A stretch of 64,000 bases of DNA from Segetibacter sp. 3557_3. Its GTDB lineage: Bacteria; Bacteroidota; Bacteroidia; Chitinophagales; Chitinophagaceae. Below are positions 44,984 to 53,893 of the stretch, one piece after another. The notes beneath the pieces are model-generated. The model ran no database searches. It saw nothing but the letters and a program-made list of their open reading frames with translations, and had not been told where the DNA came from. The stretch's first letter is position 1; every line of letters begins with the position of its first letter. Position numbers and translations under genes: made by a program. The stretch is from positions 434,001 through 498,000 of the forward strand of contig NZ_SMSK01000001.1 in the NCBI RefSeq assembly GCF_004354985.1, written 5' to 3'.

Positions 44984-46144
44984 ATGGCTACCATACTGAT
45001 AATTGATGATGAACGGGCAATCCGGAAAACGCTGACTGAGATACTTGGTTACGAAAATTTTAAAGTTGAAGAGGCAGGAGATGGGGAAGAAGGATTGAAA
45101 AAGTTCCAGGCAAATGCATATGATGTAGTGTTGTGCGACATTAAAATGCCAAAGCTTGACGGACTTGAATTTCTAGCCAAAGCAACCGAGCACAACCCTG
45201 ATGTTCCGATAATCATGATCAGTGGGCATGGCAATATAGAAACGGCAGTTGAAGCTGTGAAAAAAGGTGCCTACGATTTTATTTCAAAACCTCCTGATTT
45301 GAACCGCCTGCTGGTAACGATCAGAAATGCAATCGAGCGCACGAAACTCGTCAAGGAAACGAAGACACTCAAAAGAAGAGTTAGCAAAGTGCAGGAAATG
45401 ATTGGCACAAGCGAAGCGATCAACAAAATAAAGGCTACCATCGATAAGGTAGCACCAACTGAAGCAAGGGTGATGATCACCGGTGAAAATGGAAGCGGTA
45501 AGGAGCTGGTGGCACGTTGGATACACGAAAAAAGCAACCGTGTTGATGGACCTTTGGTTGAAGTTAACTGTGCGGCAATTCCCGGTGAGCTAATCGAAAG
45601 TGAACTGTTTGGACATGAAAAGGGTTCTTTTACCTCGGCCATTAAACAAAGAATTGGAAAATTTGAACAGGCGAATGGCGGAACGCTATTCCTTGATGAA
45701 ATAGGCGATATGAGTTTAAGTGCCCAGGCGAAAGTACTACGCGCGCTCCAGGAGGGAAAAATTACGAGGGTGGGCGGCGACAAAGAGATACAGGTTGACG
45801 TAAGGGTAGTAACAGCAACGAACAAGGACCTATTGAAAGAAGTGGATGAAAAATCATTTCGGCTCGACCTTTATCATCGCCTCGGCGTGATCTTAATTCA
45901 TGTTCCGTCTTTAAACGACCGAAGAGAAGATATTCCGCTGCTGGTCGATCAGTTTCTGAAAGATATTGCGGAAGACTATGGCCAGGCCGTAAAACCAATT
46001 GACCAAAAGGCGATAGAGGCTTTACAGGAGCACGATTGGACGGGCAATATTAGGGAACTGAGAAACGTAGTTGAAAGGCTGGTAATTCTATCGGGTAAAT
46101 CAATCGGGGTTGAAGACGTAAATAGTTATGTAATGCCGCGATAG
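44984..46144 (+). CDS. Sigma-54-type response regulator lacking a DNA-binding domain (NtrC family)
   Basis: A 386-residue protein with a receiver domain (1-120, phosphoacceptor Asp52 in VLCDIKMPKLDG) and a full AAA+ domain: Walker A GENGSGKE (167-174), Walker B TLFLDEIGD (234-242), and GNIRELRNVVERL near residue 355. The sigma-54 contact loop reads GSFTSA (214-219) instead of GAFTGA. The protein ends at residue 386, directly after the ATPase lid, without the C-terminal Fis-type helix-turn-helix. A DNA-independent activator, as known for FlgR, is one possibility; a non-sigma-54 role is another. No kinase lies beside it. The start is the first ATG, preceded by an AT-rich region. Confidence 0.93.
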   Translation: MATILIIDDERAIRKTLTEILGYENFKVEEAGDGEEGLKKFQANAYDVVLCDIKMPKLDGLEFLAKATEHNPDVPIIMISGHGNIETAVEAVKKGAYDFISKPPDLNRLLVTIRNAIERTKLVKETKTLKRRVSKVQEMIGTSEAINKIKATIDKVAPTEARVMITGENGSGKELVARWIHEKSNRVDGPLVEVNCAAIPGELIESELFGHEKGSFTSAIKQRIGKFEQANGGTLFLDEIGDMSLSAQAKVLRALQEGKITRVGGDKEIQVDVRVVTATNKDLLKEVDEKSFRLDLYHRLGVILIHVPSLNDRREDIPLLVDQFLKDIAEDYGQAVKPIDQKAIEALQEHDWTGNIRELRNVVERLVILSGKSIGVEDVNSYVMPR

Positions 46145-46224
46145 CTACCAGGTAAACTGCAGAGTTCCTTCTCCTGCAACAATAATAAAACATCTTTAGC
46201 ATTATTGACTTCAAACCATCACCA

Positions 46225-47097
46225 TCAAGCCTTGCAAAATGCCATAAGATCTTCAAGCGACAGAAGCAGGGAAGTATTTTCGTGTTTCCCGGCCTCAGCG
46301 GCTTTTGGGCCGGATACCACGACCTTTTTACCGGGATAATTTTGAAGTAGCAAACAGATAACCTGATCTACATTCAGAGCTGAGAGTTGCGTGATTGCAT
46401 GGAAATGCAGGTAGGTTATGGGCCGCTGTTCGATGTATAACTTTATCTCGCTAAGATTCATGTTAGGTCCATAATAAACCACATCATCCCCGTTTTGCTT
46501 ATATAGGTAATGCATAAAGAGCAGTGGAATTTCGTGTTGCTCACCAGCGGGTGCAAACAACAGTATCTTGCGGGCATTTGTTTTTTTAGGCACTTTCACC
46601 CCATCAATAGCAGCTATAAGCTTGCGCATCATGAGGTTGCTGGTAAAGTGCTCATTGGCCGGGATCACATGATCCGTCATCCAAAGCAACCCGATTTTCT
46701 GCAGGTAGGGGTAGATCACTTTAACAACCGTTTCCTCGATTCCCAACAGGCTTACGCAGGCCCGGTAAGTTTCGTCAAATAGCTCCGAGTCAAAGTCAAT
46801 TGATGCTTCGGTAAAGGCATTGATATAGTGTTCGTAACTCGTTTTTGGTGTAAGTATGGCAAGCGCCTTTTCTTTAACGTCTTCAGGATTTAATGCCGCA
46901 ATTTTAGAAATCTTCAGGCCCTGGTGGTAGAGATAGGAGATGCGGAGCAGGTATTTCAGATCGTCATTGTCGTAAATACGATGGTTGCTGTCTTTGCGTT
47001 TGGTGGTAAACATCGGGTAGCGTTGCTCCCAGATACGCAGCGTATGGGCCTTAATACCACAAAGATTTTCGATGTCTTTTATGCTGAAATGGTTCAT
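46225..47097 (-). CDS. MerR-family regulator with B12-binding domain (CarH/LitR-like)
   Basis: A 290-residue protein. The MerR helix-turn-helix is at the N-terminus (KDIENLCGIKAHTLRIWEQR, residues 7-26), followed by a helical linker and a C-terminal cobalamin-binding fold. The four-helix cap has Trp139 and Glu149-His150 in the spacing W-x9-EH, which in CarH covers the upper face of adenosylcobalamin. The lower axial His would be His188 in GEQHEIP (the pattern E-x-H-x-x-P, where family members usually have G). Such proteins act as light-responsive repressors, often of carotenoid genes. No carotenoid gene is in the window, so the target is unknown. It is divergent from lepB. Confidence 0.9.
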   Translation of the reverse strand: MNHFSIKDIENLCGIKAHTLRIWEQRYPMFTTKRKDSNHRIYDNDDLKYLLRISYLYHQGLKISKIAALNPEDVKEKALAILTPKTSYEHYINAFTEASIDFDSELFDETYRACVSLLGIEETVVKVIYPYLQKIGLLWMTDHVIPANEHFTSNLMMRKLIAAIDGVKVPKKTNARKILLFAPAGEQHEIPLLFMHYLYKQNGDDVVYYGPNMNLSEIKLYIEQRPITYLHFHAITQLSALNVDQVICLLLQNYPGKKVVVSGPKAAEAGKHENTSLLLSLEDLMAFCKA

Positions 47098-47206
47098 TGG
47101 CGTGCGTAAAAATTTGAAAAATGAAATTTACACTTATAGTTGCTCCCTGCGATATTTAGCCCCAATTTTTAACCTTTTAATTTATGAATCTTTTGGCTAG
47201 CAGTAC

Positions 47207-47236
47207 TTTGCACAATGCATTATAATGGTACATTTG
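47207..47236 (+). promoter_or_regulatory. Promoter of lepB
   Basis: TTTG at 47207-47210 and TACATTTG (TAnnTTTG) at 47229-47236, separated by 18 bases, form a textbook Bacteroidota promoter. The -7 element ends 20 bases before the lepB ATG at 47257, implying a very short leader. Confidence 0.7.
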
Positions 47237-47256
47237 CCCCCATCTAAACAGTTATT

Positions 47257-48771
47257 ATGGGATGGATCATTTTTATAATCTATATCATCGGTTGGCACAT
47301 CGGCATGTATGGATTATTTAAAAAAGCTGGGATAGAACCCTGGAAAGCACTCATCCCTTTTTACAATACCTGGATCATTGTTGAGAAAACGCACATTCGC
47401 AAAATCTGGTTTTGGCTGCAATTAATCCCGATAGCCGGACAATTCGTAACCATCTGGATCACCATTATTTTTGTTATGCATTTTGGTAAGGTTACGTTAC
47501 CTGATCACGCTGCCACAACGTTTATCCCATTCATTTATCTTCCCTACATCGCCTCATCTAAGCAGGTGCGTTACATCGGGCATGAAGGATTTAGAAGATA
47601 CATCAAACCAGCCTCCCGGGAGTGGATCGATGCCGGTGTATTCGCCGTCGTTGCCGCAACCATTATCAGGACATTCGTGTTTGAAGCGTACACGATCCCT
47701 ACGGGAAGCATGGAAAAAACGCTCCTGATCAACGACTTCCTGTTTGTAAATAAAATGAGCTATGGTCCGCGTATCCCGCAGACCCCGTTGTCATTTCCTT
47801 TCGTGCATAATATCATGCCGGGCAGTACAACAACACCGTCCTATACGAAGCTTATACAGCTTGATTACAGACGCGTTCCCGGTTTTGGGGATGTCAAACG
47901 TAACGATGTTGTGGTCTTCAATTTTCCAGCTGGCGATACGATTATTAACCTTCCTGAATTTGGTTCCAAGGATCCATATTATGATGTGTTGCGGGTGCGG
48001 TATAACGGCAACCGGGAAGCACTTATGGCGGAGTATCCTATCCTGGTCCATCCAATGGATAAAACAGACAACTACATTAAGCGATGCGTTGGCGTTGGTG
48101 GCGACGTGTTGCAAGTCAAGGGTGGACAGCTCTTTATCAACAACCAACCGGGCTTCATTCCACCCGCTTCACAAAGCGACTACATCGTAGAAACAAACGG
48201 CCAGCCTTATACCGAAGAGTATCTGAAAGATGAGTTGATGATTGATGTGAACAACCCCGATGACCAGGCGATTGGCATTTATGATAAGCAAAAGGACTCC
48301 TACATTATGAACCTTTCGCCCGAGGATGTGGAGAAGGTAAAAAAACAACCGAACTTCAAAAGCATACGACCATACTTATTGGATATGCCCGATGACCGTC
48401 TGTTCCCGTATGACCGTGGCAACTATAACTGGACGGCAGATAATTATGGGCCAATAATGATCCCGCAAAAAAACAGCACGGTTCAGCTTACGCCCCAAAA
48501 CATGTCGATATACCGAAGGCTGATCAGTGTATACGAACACAACGAACTGGAAGAAAAAGGTGGCAAATACTTCATCAATGGAACGGAAACAACAACTTAT
48601 ACCTTTAAGTATAATTATTATTGGATGATGGGAGATAACAGGCATAGAAGCCAGGATAGTCGTTATTGGGGATTTGTTCCTGAAACACATGTCGTGGGCA
48701 AAGCCTCACTGATATGGTTTAGCTGGCAAAACGGACCCAGATGGAACCGTTTGTTTAAGAGCATCAAATAA
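47257..48771 (+). CDS. lepB: Signal peptidase I with N-terminal membrane extension
   Basis: A 504-residue type I signal peptidase, cleaving signal peptides on the outer face of the inner membrane. The catalytic dyad is Ser151 in IPTGSMEKTL and Lys275 in YIKRCVGVGGD; the last family motif is MGDNRHRSQDSRYWG. Before the catalytic part is a hydrophobic region with about three helices (residues 1-110, MGWIIFIIYIIGWHIGMYGL, then FVTIWITIIFVMHFG), longer than in E. coli-type enzymes. Large signal peptidases with such extensions are common in Bacteroidota. A terminator follows at 48791-48820. Confidence 0.95.
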   Translation: MGWIIFIIYIIGWHIGMYGLFKKAGIEPWKALIPFYNTWIIVEKTHIRKIWFWLQLIPIAGQFVTIWITIIFVMHFGKVTLPDHAATTFIPFIYLPYIASSKQVRYIGHEGFRRYIKPASREWIDAGVFAVVAATIIRTFVFEAYTIPTGSMEKTLLINDFLFVNKMSYGPRIPQTPLSFPFVHNIMPGSTTTPSYTKLIQLDYRRVPGFGDVKRNDVVVFNFPAGDTIINLPEFGSKDPYYDVLRVRYNGNREALMAEYPILVHPMDKTDNYIKRCVGVGGDVLQVKGGQLFINNQPGFIPPASQSDYIVETNGQPYTEEYLKDELMIDVNNPDDQAIGIYDKQKDSYIMNLSPEDVEKVKKQPNFKSIRPYLLDMPDDRLFPYDRGNYNWTADNYGPIMIPQKNSTVQLTPQNMSIYRRLISVYEHNELEEKGGKYFINGTETTTYTFKYNYYWMMGDNRHRSQDSRYWGFVPETHVVGKASLIWFSWQNGPRWNRLFKSIK

Positions 48772-48790
48772 CTTAATTTCATTGCAGATA

Positions 48791-48820
48791 CAAATCCCTT
48801 TTTCCGGAGGGATTTTTTGT
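48791..48820 (+). terminator. Rho-independent terminator after lepB
   Basis: AAATCCCT and AGGGATTT pair around a TTTTCCGG loop and are followed by TTTG, the right arm merging into a T-run. It lies 20 bases after the lepB stop. Confidence 0.8.
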
Positions 48821-49035
48821 CTGTGTTCTGTTGGTGTTATACATGGACTTTTCAGGAGCGAAAAAACAACGGTGGTGTTCGCAGTTCAAAACAATTCAAG
48901 ATTGCAACAAACCAGGATGTCTTTTCCTGGCTGACAGACAGAACACCATGAACAACACACATTTTAGAAGACGTTGTGGGAACGGGTAATTAGGAATAAC
49001 CCCCATCTCGTCAACATACATTATCGATCGAGCTT

Positions 49036-49539
49036 ATGAAACAAGAGGAATACAGATTTTCATTCAAGGTATACGACAGCATAAGTGAGCTGGATACTGC
49101 TGATGCAGACATTTTGAATGCTGCAATGGATGCTACAAAAACTGCCTATGCGCCTTATTCAAACTTCCAGGTGGGCGCCGCGGCTTTGTTACAAAATGGG
49201 AAGATGGTTAGGGGAACTAACCAGGAAAATGCAAGCTACCCGGTGGGCATTTGTGCAGAAAGAGTGCTATTATCCACTGCGTCTTCGTTGTACCCCAACG
49301 AACCGATAGCAACAATGGCGGTGACTTACAACAACCAGAATGGAAAAAGCAATCACCCGATCTGTCCATGTGGAATGTGCCGCCAATCGTTGGCCGAACA
49401 TGAGTCAAGAACAGGGCAACCTATACGTATAATCCTGGGTGGACGTGAAGGAAAGGTTCATGTAATTGAACGGGCAAGTATGTTACTGCCATTCAGTTTT
49501 AGTTCCGAGGATATGAACCTTGACCTGCGGCAGGCTTAA
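49036..49539 (+). CDS. cdd: Cytidine deaminase
   Basis: A 167-residue cytidine deaminase of pyrimidine salvage, converting cytidine to uridine. The zinc site is CAERVL (Cys and the catalytic Glu), with CPCGMC supplying the other two cysteines. AYAPYSNFQVGAA is the conserved N-terminal block. The C-terminal extension (SFSSEDMNLDLRQA) is not unusual. It stands alone between lepB and the GntR regulator. Confidence 0.95.
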   Translation: MKQEEYRFSFKVYDSISELDTADADILNAAMDATKTAYAPYSNFQVGAAALLQNGKMVRGTNQENASYPVGICAERVLLSTASSLYPNEPIATMAVTYNNQNGKSNHPICPCGMCRQSLAEHESRTGQPIRIILGGREGKVHVIERASMLLPFSFSSEDMNLDLRQA

Positions 49540-49579
49540 TCTTTTGGTCACGGTCGGTTGTAAACTTTGTGGGTTACAT

Positions 49580-50611
49580 CTACAAAGAATTGCGGAGGGT
49601 CAGGTAGAAGCGCGCCTCAATATGCTCCGATGACTTATTTAAAATCAGCTCCGCGGCTTTTTCGCCGATCATCTGGAAGTCGGTGGAAATAGTAGTGATC
49701 CCGTTAAGAATAATTTTCTTAAGTGCGGTTTCATTATAAGAGATCACGCCAACATCTTTTCCTACCTGCCACTCGTGCCCCATAATCTTCTCAATCAATA
49801 TCACCAGGTCATCTTCCATAAGATTGATGTACACTTCACCTTTTTTGATGACCTCTTTATTAATGTTGTGTACAATTTTGTAATTGAAGGCATACTCCTG
49901 GCAAAAGCGTTTAAAGCCAGTAATGATCTCATTCGGATGGTAGGTATATTCCGGAAGGATCATGTTTACGGTATGGTATTTACTTAATTGTGGCAGGGCT
50001 TCTTCGAGTGCATTGTAAATATCTTTTTCAAAATTTTCATATACGGCACCGTAATTCCCGGTAACACCAGGCACCATTTTATCAAGCAGGATCAGTTTTT
50101 CTTTCGGAATGGTGTTGATGACCCGATGTGCGTTTTCCGTACCATCCATAAAATGCGGAATGATTACGAAGTACTGGTAATCCTCCTTGCAGTTTAGCAG
50201 CAGTTTTTTGAATAGGGAAAAGTCGTTGTTATAGATGTAGAAGTCGATTGTGGCGGCATCGCCGAGGGTACCCACAAATGAGTCGTAGATAATCTTCTTG
50301 TGCGCACTGAGCTTGTTGAAGAGCAAAAAGATTTTGATTTTCCGGTCTACATCAGTGCTTTTAATGTAATAACCTTTGCCCGGAACCGAACCGATGATCC
50401 CAATCTTCTTCAGGTATTTATAACCTTTTTCGGCGGTATCACGTGAAATTTCAAATTGGAAACTTAACTCGTTTATCGAGGGAAGCACGTCGTCAACCTG
50501 CAACTTTGCCGACTCGATAGCCTTGATGATTGAATTTGCAAGTTGCTGGTATTTTGGGGTAGCTGAGAACTCATCAAAATAGATCAGCTTGTACAAAGGC
50601 GATGTTATCAT
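49580..50611 (-). CDS. GntR-family regulator with periplasmic-binding-protein-like effector domain
   Basis: A 343-residue regulator. The ATG at 50611 gives MITSPLYKLIYFDEFSATPK; an open frame to 50716 would add 35 residues with no family match. The N-terminal winged helix (YQQLANSIIKAIESAKLQVD, then LPSINELSFQFEISRDTAEK) is GntR type. The rest resembles a LacI/periplasmic-binding sensor fold (FVIIPHFMDGTENAHRVINT, DVGVISYNETALKK). Such hybrids often control sugar-use genes in Bacteroidota. No target operon is adjacent; it may control a locus elsewhere. It lies about 180 bases downstream of the response-regulator cluster, on the same strand. Confidence 0.88.
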   Translation of the reverse strand: MITSPLYKLIYFDEFSATPKYQQLANSIIKAIESAKLQVDDVLPSINELSFQFEISRDTAEKGYKYLKKIGIIGSVPGKGYYIKSTDVDRKIKIFLLFNKLSAHKKIIYDSFVGTLGDAATIDFYIYNNDFSLFKKLLLNCKEDYQYFVIIPHFMDGTENAHRVINTIPKEKLILLDKMVPGVTGNYGAVYENFEKDIYNALEEALPQLSKYHTVNMILPEYTYHPNEIITGFKRFCQEYAFNYKIVHNINKEVIKKGEVYINLMEDDLVILIEKIMGHEWQVGKDVGVISYNETALKKIILNGITTISTDFQMIGEKAAELILNKSSEHIEARFYLTLRNSL

Positions 50612-50789
50612 AAAGGCGAAGAAGTTTGCTTTTACCTCGTGAAATACATCGTTAAAAATACGCTTTCGCGCGTATACTTGTGCAATTATCAAACGGGCTA
50701 TAACATGCCGTTTCAATGGCCTTGTCTCAAGCGGTCATTCGGATTCTAGTTCAGCCCCGACTAAATGAGGTTTAATAAAAAAGGCTGAG

Positions 50790-51245
50790 TTAATTTGTAT
50801 CGGTAGGATCGGGGGTAAAGTAATGGCTTAAATGGTCGTTTTGCATCAGGTCCTCAAGCCCTTCTACCGTCAGGGGTTTGCTGATAAAGTCGATGACAAT
50901 ATCATAACGGTTGGCTCTGGAAAAGTCTTCGGGATTAACGGTGGATGAGATAATTACAACCTTTACATCCGGAAGCCGGTCGGCGTATTTCATGAGGTAT
51001 TCCTCCAGGAAATCCCAACCGTTCATCACCGGCATGTTAAGGTCAAGAAAAATAAGTTGGGGTGCTTCACTGATTTCAATTTTATCCTTCTTCTGGAAGA
51101 AAGCAGAAAAATAATTCAATCCTTCTTTGCCGTGTTTGGATGTTGCAACGGCGTCTGCAAATTTTGCTTTTTTAATTACCAGGTCACAAAGTGTCAGCGT
51201 GATCTGGTCATCATCAATACAGATAACTTTTTTTATCATTTTCAA
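50790..51245 (-). CDS. Single-domain response regulator, last gene of the kinase cluster
   Basis: A 151-residue receiver protein with acidic pocket DDD at 11-13, phosphoacceptor Asp68 in LIFLDLNMPVMNG, conserved Ser in VVIISSTV and the receiver Lys in FISKPLT. It overlaps the start of the upstream hybrid kinase's stop by four bases (ATGA), so it is translationally coupled and is the likely phosphate acceptor for that kinase. No output domain. Confidence 0.92.
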   Translation of the reverse strand: MKMIKKVICIDDDQITLTLCDLVIKKAKFADAVATSKHGKEGLNYFSAFFQKKDKIEISEAPQLIFLDLNMPVMNGWDFLEEYLMKYADRLPDVKVVIISSTVNPEDFSRANRYDIVIDFISKPLTVEGLEDLMQNDHLSHYFTPDPTDTN

Positions 51246-53464
51246 CTTTCTCTTTTGAAGGTCAGGATGAAGGTGGTTCCTTTGCCTACTTTACTTTTTA
51301 CCTCAATGCTTCCACCCATAGCAGTTATTTGAGAATTAATAATGTACAATCCAAGGCCTTTGCTGTCGGAGTGATCATGAAAACGCTGGTAAAGTCCGAA
51401 AATCCGGTCCTTGTATCTGTCGAGATCAATTCCAAGTCCGTTATCACCAAAGTAGAGTCTTACCGAGTCAACGTATTTGCGGGTGTAGATATTCAGCCGC
51501 GGACGAACCTCCTGCGATCGGTACTTGATCGCATTTGTCAACAGGTTCAGCAGGATACTTTCAAGATAGGTCCGGTTCATGTCGAGTTCATTTGCCTCGC
51601 TAAAGTCGATATCCATGCTGATATCAAACTCTTCAATCATGTTTTGCACCGATTTAGCAACCTTCTCAAACGTTTTTGTGAGGTCCAGTTTTTCCTTCTT
51701 AACGTTAACGTTGTTTTTTATGATGAGCACGTTAATGAGGTCATTAACGGTCTCATTCAACTGCACGGTTGATTGCTTAAAATTCTCAACGAGGAGTGAG
51801 GTCATGGGATCCGTTATGGTTGACACATCAAGCAATCGGATTATCCCCAGCAGATTCGAGAGTGGTGCACGCAGGTTATGCGACGTGATATACGAAAACT
51901 GCCGGAGGTCGATATTGGTCCGGGTTAATTCTTCGATCAACAATTCCTTTTCGCGTTCATTGCGCTTTCGCATACTTACATCACGTTGCACAGAGATCCA
52001 GTGTGTACAATCTCCGTTTACATTACAAACGGGTACAACGGTAAACTGGCACCAAAACCTGGTACCATCCTTCTTATAGTTCAGCACTTCTACTTCACAG
52101 GGATCTCCCCGTTCTTCAGAGTCGCGCAACTTTGCCAGTTGCTCGTCGTCGGTGGCATCTCCCCTGAGGATATGTGCCGATTTGCCGATGATCTCTTCGG
52201 CGGTATACCCGGTCATTTTTGTAAAAGCGCGGTTTACATAAACAATCGGGTGACCTACGCTTACGTTTGATGCCTTGGAAATCACGATTGCATCATTGGT
52301 GTTGGTAATAACCGACTCCAGCAACCTGAGCTGCTGTTCTTCCTCTTTCTGCCGCGATATGTTTTGCGACGCCAGTACGATTTTGCTGATGGAATTATCC
52401 GGCTCAAACAACGGGGTTGCACTGATCATATAACTGGAGTGGTCGTAAGTTGCTTCAAAAACAACGGACTCACCATCAAAAACCTTTTCAAGGTTCTCAC
52501 GAACATTTGCCTGGATATCAACAGGGAAGTGCGCAGTATAAATGCTATTCTGAAAATACGAGGAGTCTACTTCCGGAACATGAAACTCCTTGCCTGCAGT
52601 GTATTCATACTTAAGCTCGCGATCCAGAATTGCCACGGCTCCGTTTGGAAAGTTCTCCGAAATCGTCCGGAACATCTGCTCGCTTTCGCGAAGTAACTGC
52701 TTTGCCTTTTTTTGTTCCGTTACGTCGTACACCACGACTAATATGGCGGCATTATGTTCAACCACAATGTTGTGATGGACCATTTCAACATCGAGTCGCT
52801 GACCATTTTTCCTGGTGTGAATGGCCTCCTGCAGAAAAATATTGCCTTCGGTTTTAAGTTCAAAAAGTCCTTCATTATCCGGCGAACACTCGTAGGCCAT
52901 GCACACATCTTCCAGCCGCATGTTCAAAAACTCAGATTCCGTATAGCCGTATTGTTCAATAGCTGCATCATTCACCATCAGGAAGTGATGCGTTTTCTTA
53001 CAAAGCGCCCACATGGGCAATGGATTACTTTGAAACAGGTATTTATACTGTTCCTCCGACGCTTTCAGGTGCTCAAAAATCTTTTTGCGTTCCACCGCGT
53101 ACTGTATGCTTTTGGCAAGCATGGCAGGGTTGGTATCGTCTTTTACAATGTAATCCTGTGCTCCCTGCTTTACCGTTTCAAGGGCAAGATCCATGTTTCC
53201 GAGACCGGTAAGCACAATTATGGGAACCTGTATAGCCTTTGAATGGACTTCGTGAAATGATGTAATCCCTTCGCCATCCGGTAACGAAAGGTCAAGTAGG
53301 ATTACGTTAAACTGATGCTGTTCAATTAGTGTAATTGCCTGCCGGAGGGTTTGCGCATGCGATACTTCCGCCTGGGGCATGGTTTCTTCGAGGTACTCGT
53401 TTACAAGAACGAAGTCACCCATATTGTCTTCTACAACAAGAACATGAAAACTTGAATGTTGCAT
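51242..53464 (-). CDS. Receiver-PAS sensor histidine kinase (REC-PAS-PAS-PAS-HisKA-HATPase)
   Basis: A 740-residue protein. The ATG at 53464 gives MQHSSFHVLVVEDNMGDFVL; the earlier frame to 53491 is less likely. A receiver domain with Asp58 (VILLDLSLPDGEG) is followed by about three PAS domains (residues 120-490, for example FWCQFTVVPVCNVNGDCTHW). The HisKA helix has the phosphorylated His in YITSHNLRAPLSNLLG, and the ATPase has LLTNAIKYRS, GDNGLGIDL and GLGLYIINS. No membrane segment, so it is cytosolic. The N-terminal receiver means it can be fed by another kinase, probably the one at 53894-55738. The order and 1-5 base gaps make a four-gene operon. Confidence 0.93.
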   Translation of the reverse strand: MQHSSFHVLVVEDNMGDFVLVNEYLEETMPQAEVSHAQTLRQAITLIEQHQFNVILLDLSLPDGEGITSFHEVHSKAIQVPIIVLTGLGNMDLALETVKQGAQDYIVKDDTNPAMLAKSIQYAVERKKIFEHLKASEEQYKYLFQSNPLPMWALCKKTHHFLMVNDAAIEQYGYTESEFLNMRLEDVCMAYECSPDNEGLFELKTEGNIFLQEAIHTRKNGQRLDVEMVHHNIVVEHNAAILVVVYDVTEQKKAKQLLRESEQMFRTISENFPNGAVAILDRELKYEYTAGKEFHVPEVDSSYFQNSIYTAHFPVDIQANVRENLEKVFDGESVVFEATYDHSSYMISATPLFEPDNSISKIVLASQNISRQKEEEQQLRLLESVITNTNDAIVISKASNVSVGHPIVYVNRAFTKMTGYTAEEIIGKSAHILRGDATDDEQLAKLRDSEERGDPCEVEVLNYKKDGTRFWCQFTVVPVCNVNGDCTHWISVQRDVSMRKRNEREKELLIEELTRTNIDLRQFSYITSHNLRAPLSNLLGIIRLLDVSTITDPMTSLLVENFKQSTVQLNETVNDLINVLIIKNNVNVKKEKLDLTKTFEKVAKSVQNMIEEFDISMDIDFSEANELDMNRTYLESILLNLLTNAIKYRSQEVRPRLNIYTRKYVDSVRLYFGDNGLGIDLDRYKDRIFGLYQRFHDHSDSKGLGLYIINSQITAMGGSIEVKSKVGKGTTFILTFKRES

Positions 53465-53468
53465 GCTA

Positions 53469-53888
53469 TTATTTTCCGGGTAACTTAACAATGGTTATCC
53501 AAAAATCTTCAATCACTTTAACCAGGTCAAAAAATTTGTTAAGATCAACAGGTTTGGTAATGTAACAGTTTGCATGACCGTTATAAGAGTCTGTAATATC
53601 GCTTTGAGCTGAAGAAGTGGTCAGCATTACCACTGGTATTCTTTTCAACTCGGGATTGCTTTTCACATATTGCAACACCTCCTTACCATCAATCTTGGGT
53701 AAGTTAATATCGAGCAGAATGAGGTCGGGAAGTTCTTCCTTTGTGGCACTTGCAAAAAACTCAATTGCTGCCGCCCCATCTTTGATCACCTTTACTTCAT
53801 TTTTTAAACGCGCATCGTATAAAGCTTCCAGTGTTAATACAATATCTCCGTCATTATCTTCAATAAGTAAAATCTTTACCTCATGCAT
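53469..53888 (-). CDS. Single-domain response regulator (Rcp1-like)
   Basis: A 139-residue receiver with phosphoacceptor Asp60 in LILLDINLPKIDG, acidic pocket EDN at 10-12, the Thr of MLTTSSAQSD and the Lys of YITKPVD. It lies between two kinases, five bases after the upstream one and four bases before the downstream one. It is probably a shuttle of phosphate between them, as proposed for similar Rcp1-type relays; that is inference. Confidence 0.93.
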   Translation of the reverse strand: MHEVKILLIEDNDGDIVLTLEALYDARLKNEVKVIKDGAAAIEFFASATKEELPDLILLDINLPKIDGKEVLQYVKSNPELKRIPVVMLTTSSAQSDITDSYNGHANCYITKPVDLNKFFDLVKVIEDFWITIVKLPGK

Positions 53889-53893
53889 GAGCT

